Positions 32,752-32,966 of a DNA stretch of 32,966 nucleotides are shown piece by piece (within the stretch, counting starts at the first letter, position 1; each line of letters begins with the position of its first letter). A program made the translations under genes and the position numbers. Below the pieces are notes generated by a model that saw only the letters and a list, made by a program, of their open reading frames with translations, had not been told where the DNA came from and did not search any database. This DNA comes from an uncultured Acidobacteriia bacterium. GTDB lineage: Bacteria; Acidobacteriota; Terriglobia; Bryobacterales; Bryobacteraceae. Where the stretch lies: positions 1 through 32,966 of the forward strand of contig CAIYHG010000198.1 of NCBI GenBank assembly GCA_903925975.1, read 5' to 3'.

Positions 32752-32966
32752 CTATCTCGCTATTGCCGGTTCTCCGGCCCGCACGTGCGTCAGCCAGCCG
32801 AAACGATCCGGCGTAGTTCCATGCACGATTCCGAAAAACTCCTTCTGCAATTGCTCGGTGATCGGTCCGCGATGGCCCTTCCCAACAGTGATCCGGTCCA
32901 CGGAGCGGATCGGCGTAATCTCGGCGGCGGTGCCCGTGAAGAACACTTCGTCGGCGATGTAGAGCA
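32752..32966 (-). CDS. ilvE: Branched-chain amino acid aminotransferase, C-terminal part (gene continues beyond window)
   Basis: The C-terminal 71 codons of a class IV aminotransferase are present; the gene begins beyond the right edge. [20 protein letters not shown] and [23 protein letters not shown] match the end of IlvE, including the Thr-Gly-Thr-Ala-Ala phosphate-binding segment of the PLP site. It transaminates Val, Leu and Ile with 2-oxoglutarate. No upstream context is visible. Confidence 0.93.
   Translation of the reverse strand, partial: LYIADEVFFTGTAAEITPIRSVDRITVGKGHRGPITEQLQKEFFGIVHGTTPDRFGWLTHVRAGEPAIAR

Noticed and set aside
1-32966. Search for tRNA, rRNA, insertion sequences, phage genes, defence systems
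   Set aside because: No cloverleaf, rRNA-like stretch, transposase, integrase or defence gene was found; the intergenic spaces are short and ordinary.

Overview
The window is GC-rich bacterial chromosome, most likely from Acidobacteriota and probably the Solibacter/Bryobacter side. This rests on an acidobacterial-type VWFA protein, a very large Oar-like TonB receptor with an N-terminal carboxypeptidase-regulatory domain, a PEP-CTERM protein, SHOCT-like repeat proteins, and a radical SAM enzyme of the tetraether/membrane-spanning-lipid type. About 30 protein genes are densely packed on both strands. I saw no rRNA, tRNA, CRISPR array, insertion sequence or phage module. The last gene (ilvE) runs off the right edge.

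Layout. 0-1.2 kb: clpP behind an Rrf2-family regulator with an Fe-S-type cysteine set, on the minus strand. 1.4-2.1 kb: a secreted SIMPL protein. 2.2-7.9 kb: a minus-strand pair of TonB-dependent receptor and secreted VWFA protein, 2 nt apart. 8.0-10.1 kb: a 698-residue multi-cysteine radical SAM protein. 10.4-13.0 kb: argD converging on a CsgG-like/TPR/SHOCT lipoprotein-type gene. 13.3-15.6 kb: a secreted fusion of a serine beta-lactamase-like hydrolase and a NamZ-type muramidase. 15.7-16.3 kb: a discoidin-like PEP-CTERM protein. 16.4-18.3 kb: thiL followed by a pfkB-family kinase. 18.4 kb: a cold-shock protein with a long leader and a strong terminator. 18.7-22.3 kb: a metal-uptake run (His/Cys-rich exported peptide, porin, substrate-binding protein, ABC-3 permease) with no ATPase. 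22.3-24.7 kb: a membrane sensor built like a hybrid histidine kinase, but with the phospho-acceptor His and Asp both replaced. 24.8-26.5 kb: cutA, an ftsB-like gene, a zinc alcohol dehydrogenase. 26.5-28.2 kb: a mini membrane protein, a zinc-ribbon membrane protein, a Tat-exported TIM-barrel protein that has lost its metal ligands. 28.2-31.3 kb: envelope-sugar genes (NodB deacetylase, GT9 glycosyltransferase, HGSNAT-like acyltransferase). 31.3-32.5 kb: a LolA-like protein behind a one-TM protein. 32.75 kb onward: the 3' end of ilvE.

Themes. Much of the window concerns the cell envelope: outer-membrane uptake, peptidoglycan turnover, lipoprotein carriage, surface glycans and possibly membrane-spanning lipids. 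Several proteins keep an enzyme or sensor fold while losing the residues that define its activity (the sensor, the TIM barrel, the VWFA MIDAS). Many starts lack a Shine-Dalgarno and sit 6-21 nt after a -10-like box, often an extended TGnTAnnnT, which suggests leaderless or short-leader transcripts.

The best candidates for new biology are the double-degenerate sensor, the Tes-like radical SAM protein, the hydrolase-NamZ fusion and the metal-uptake run with its HHH...HCC..CH peptide. All function calls come from reading motifs; no database search was run.
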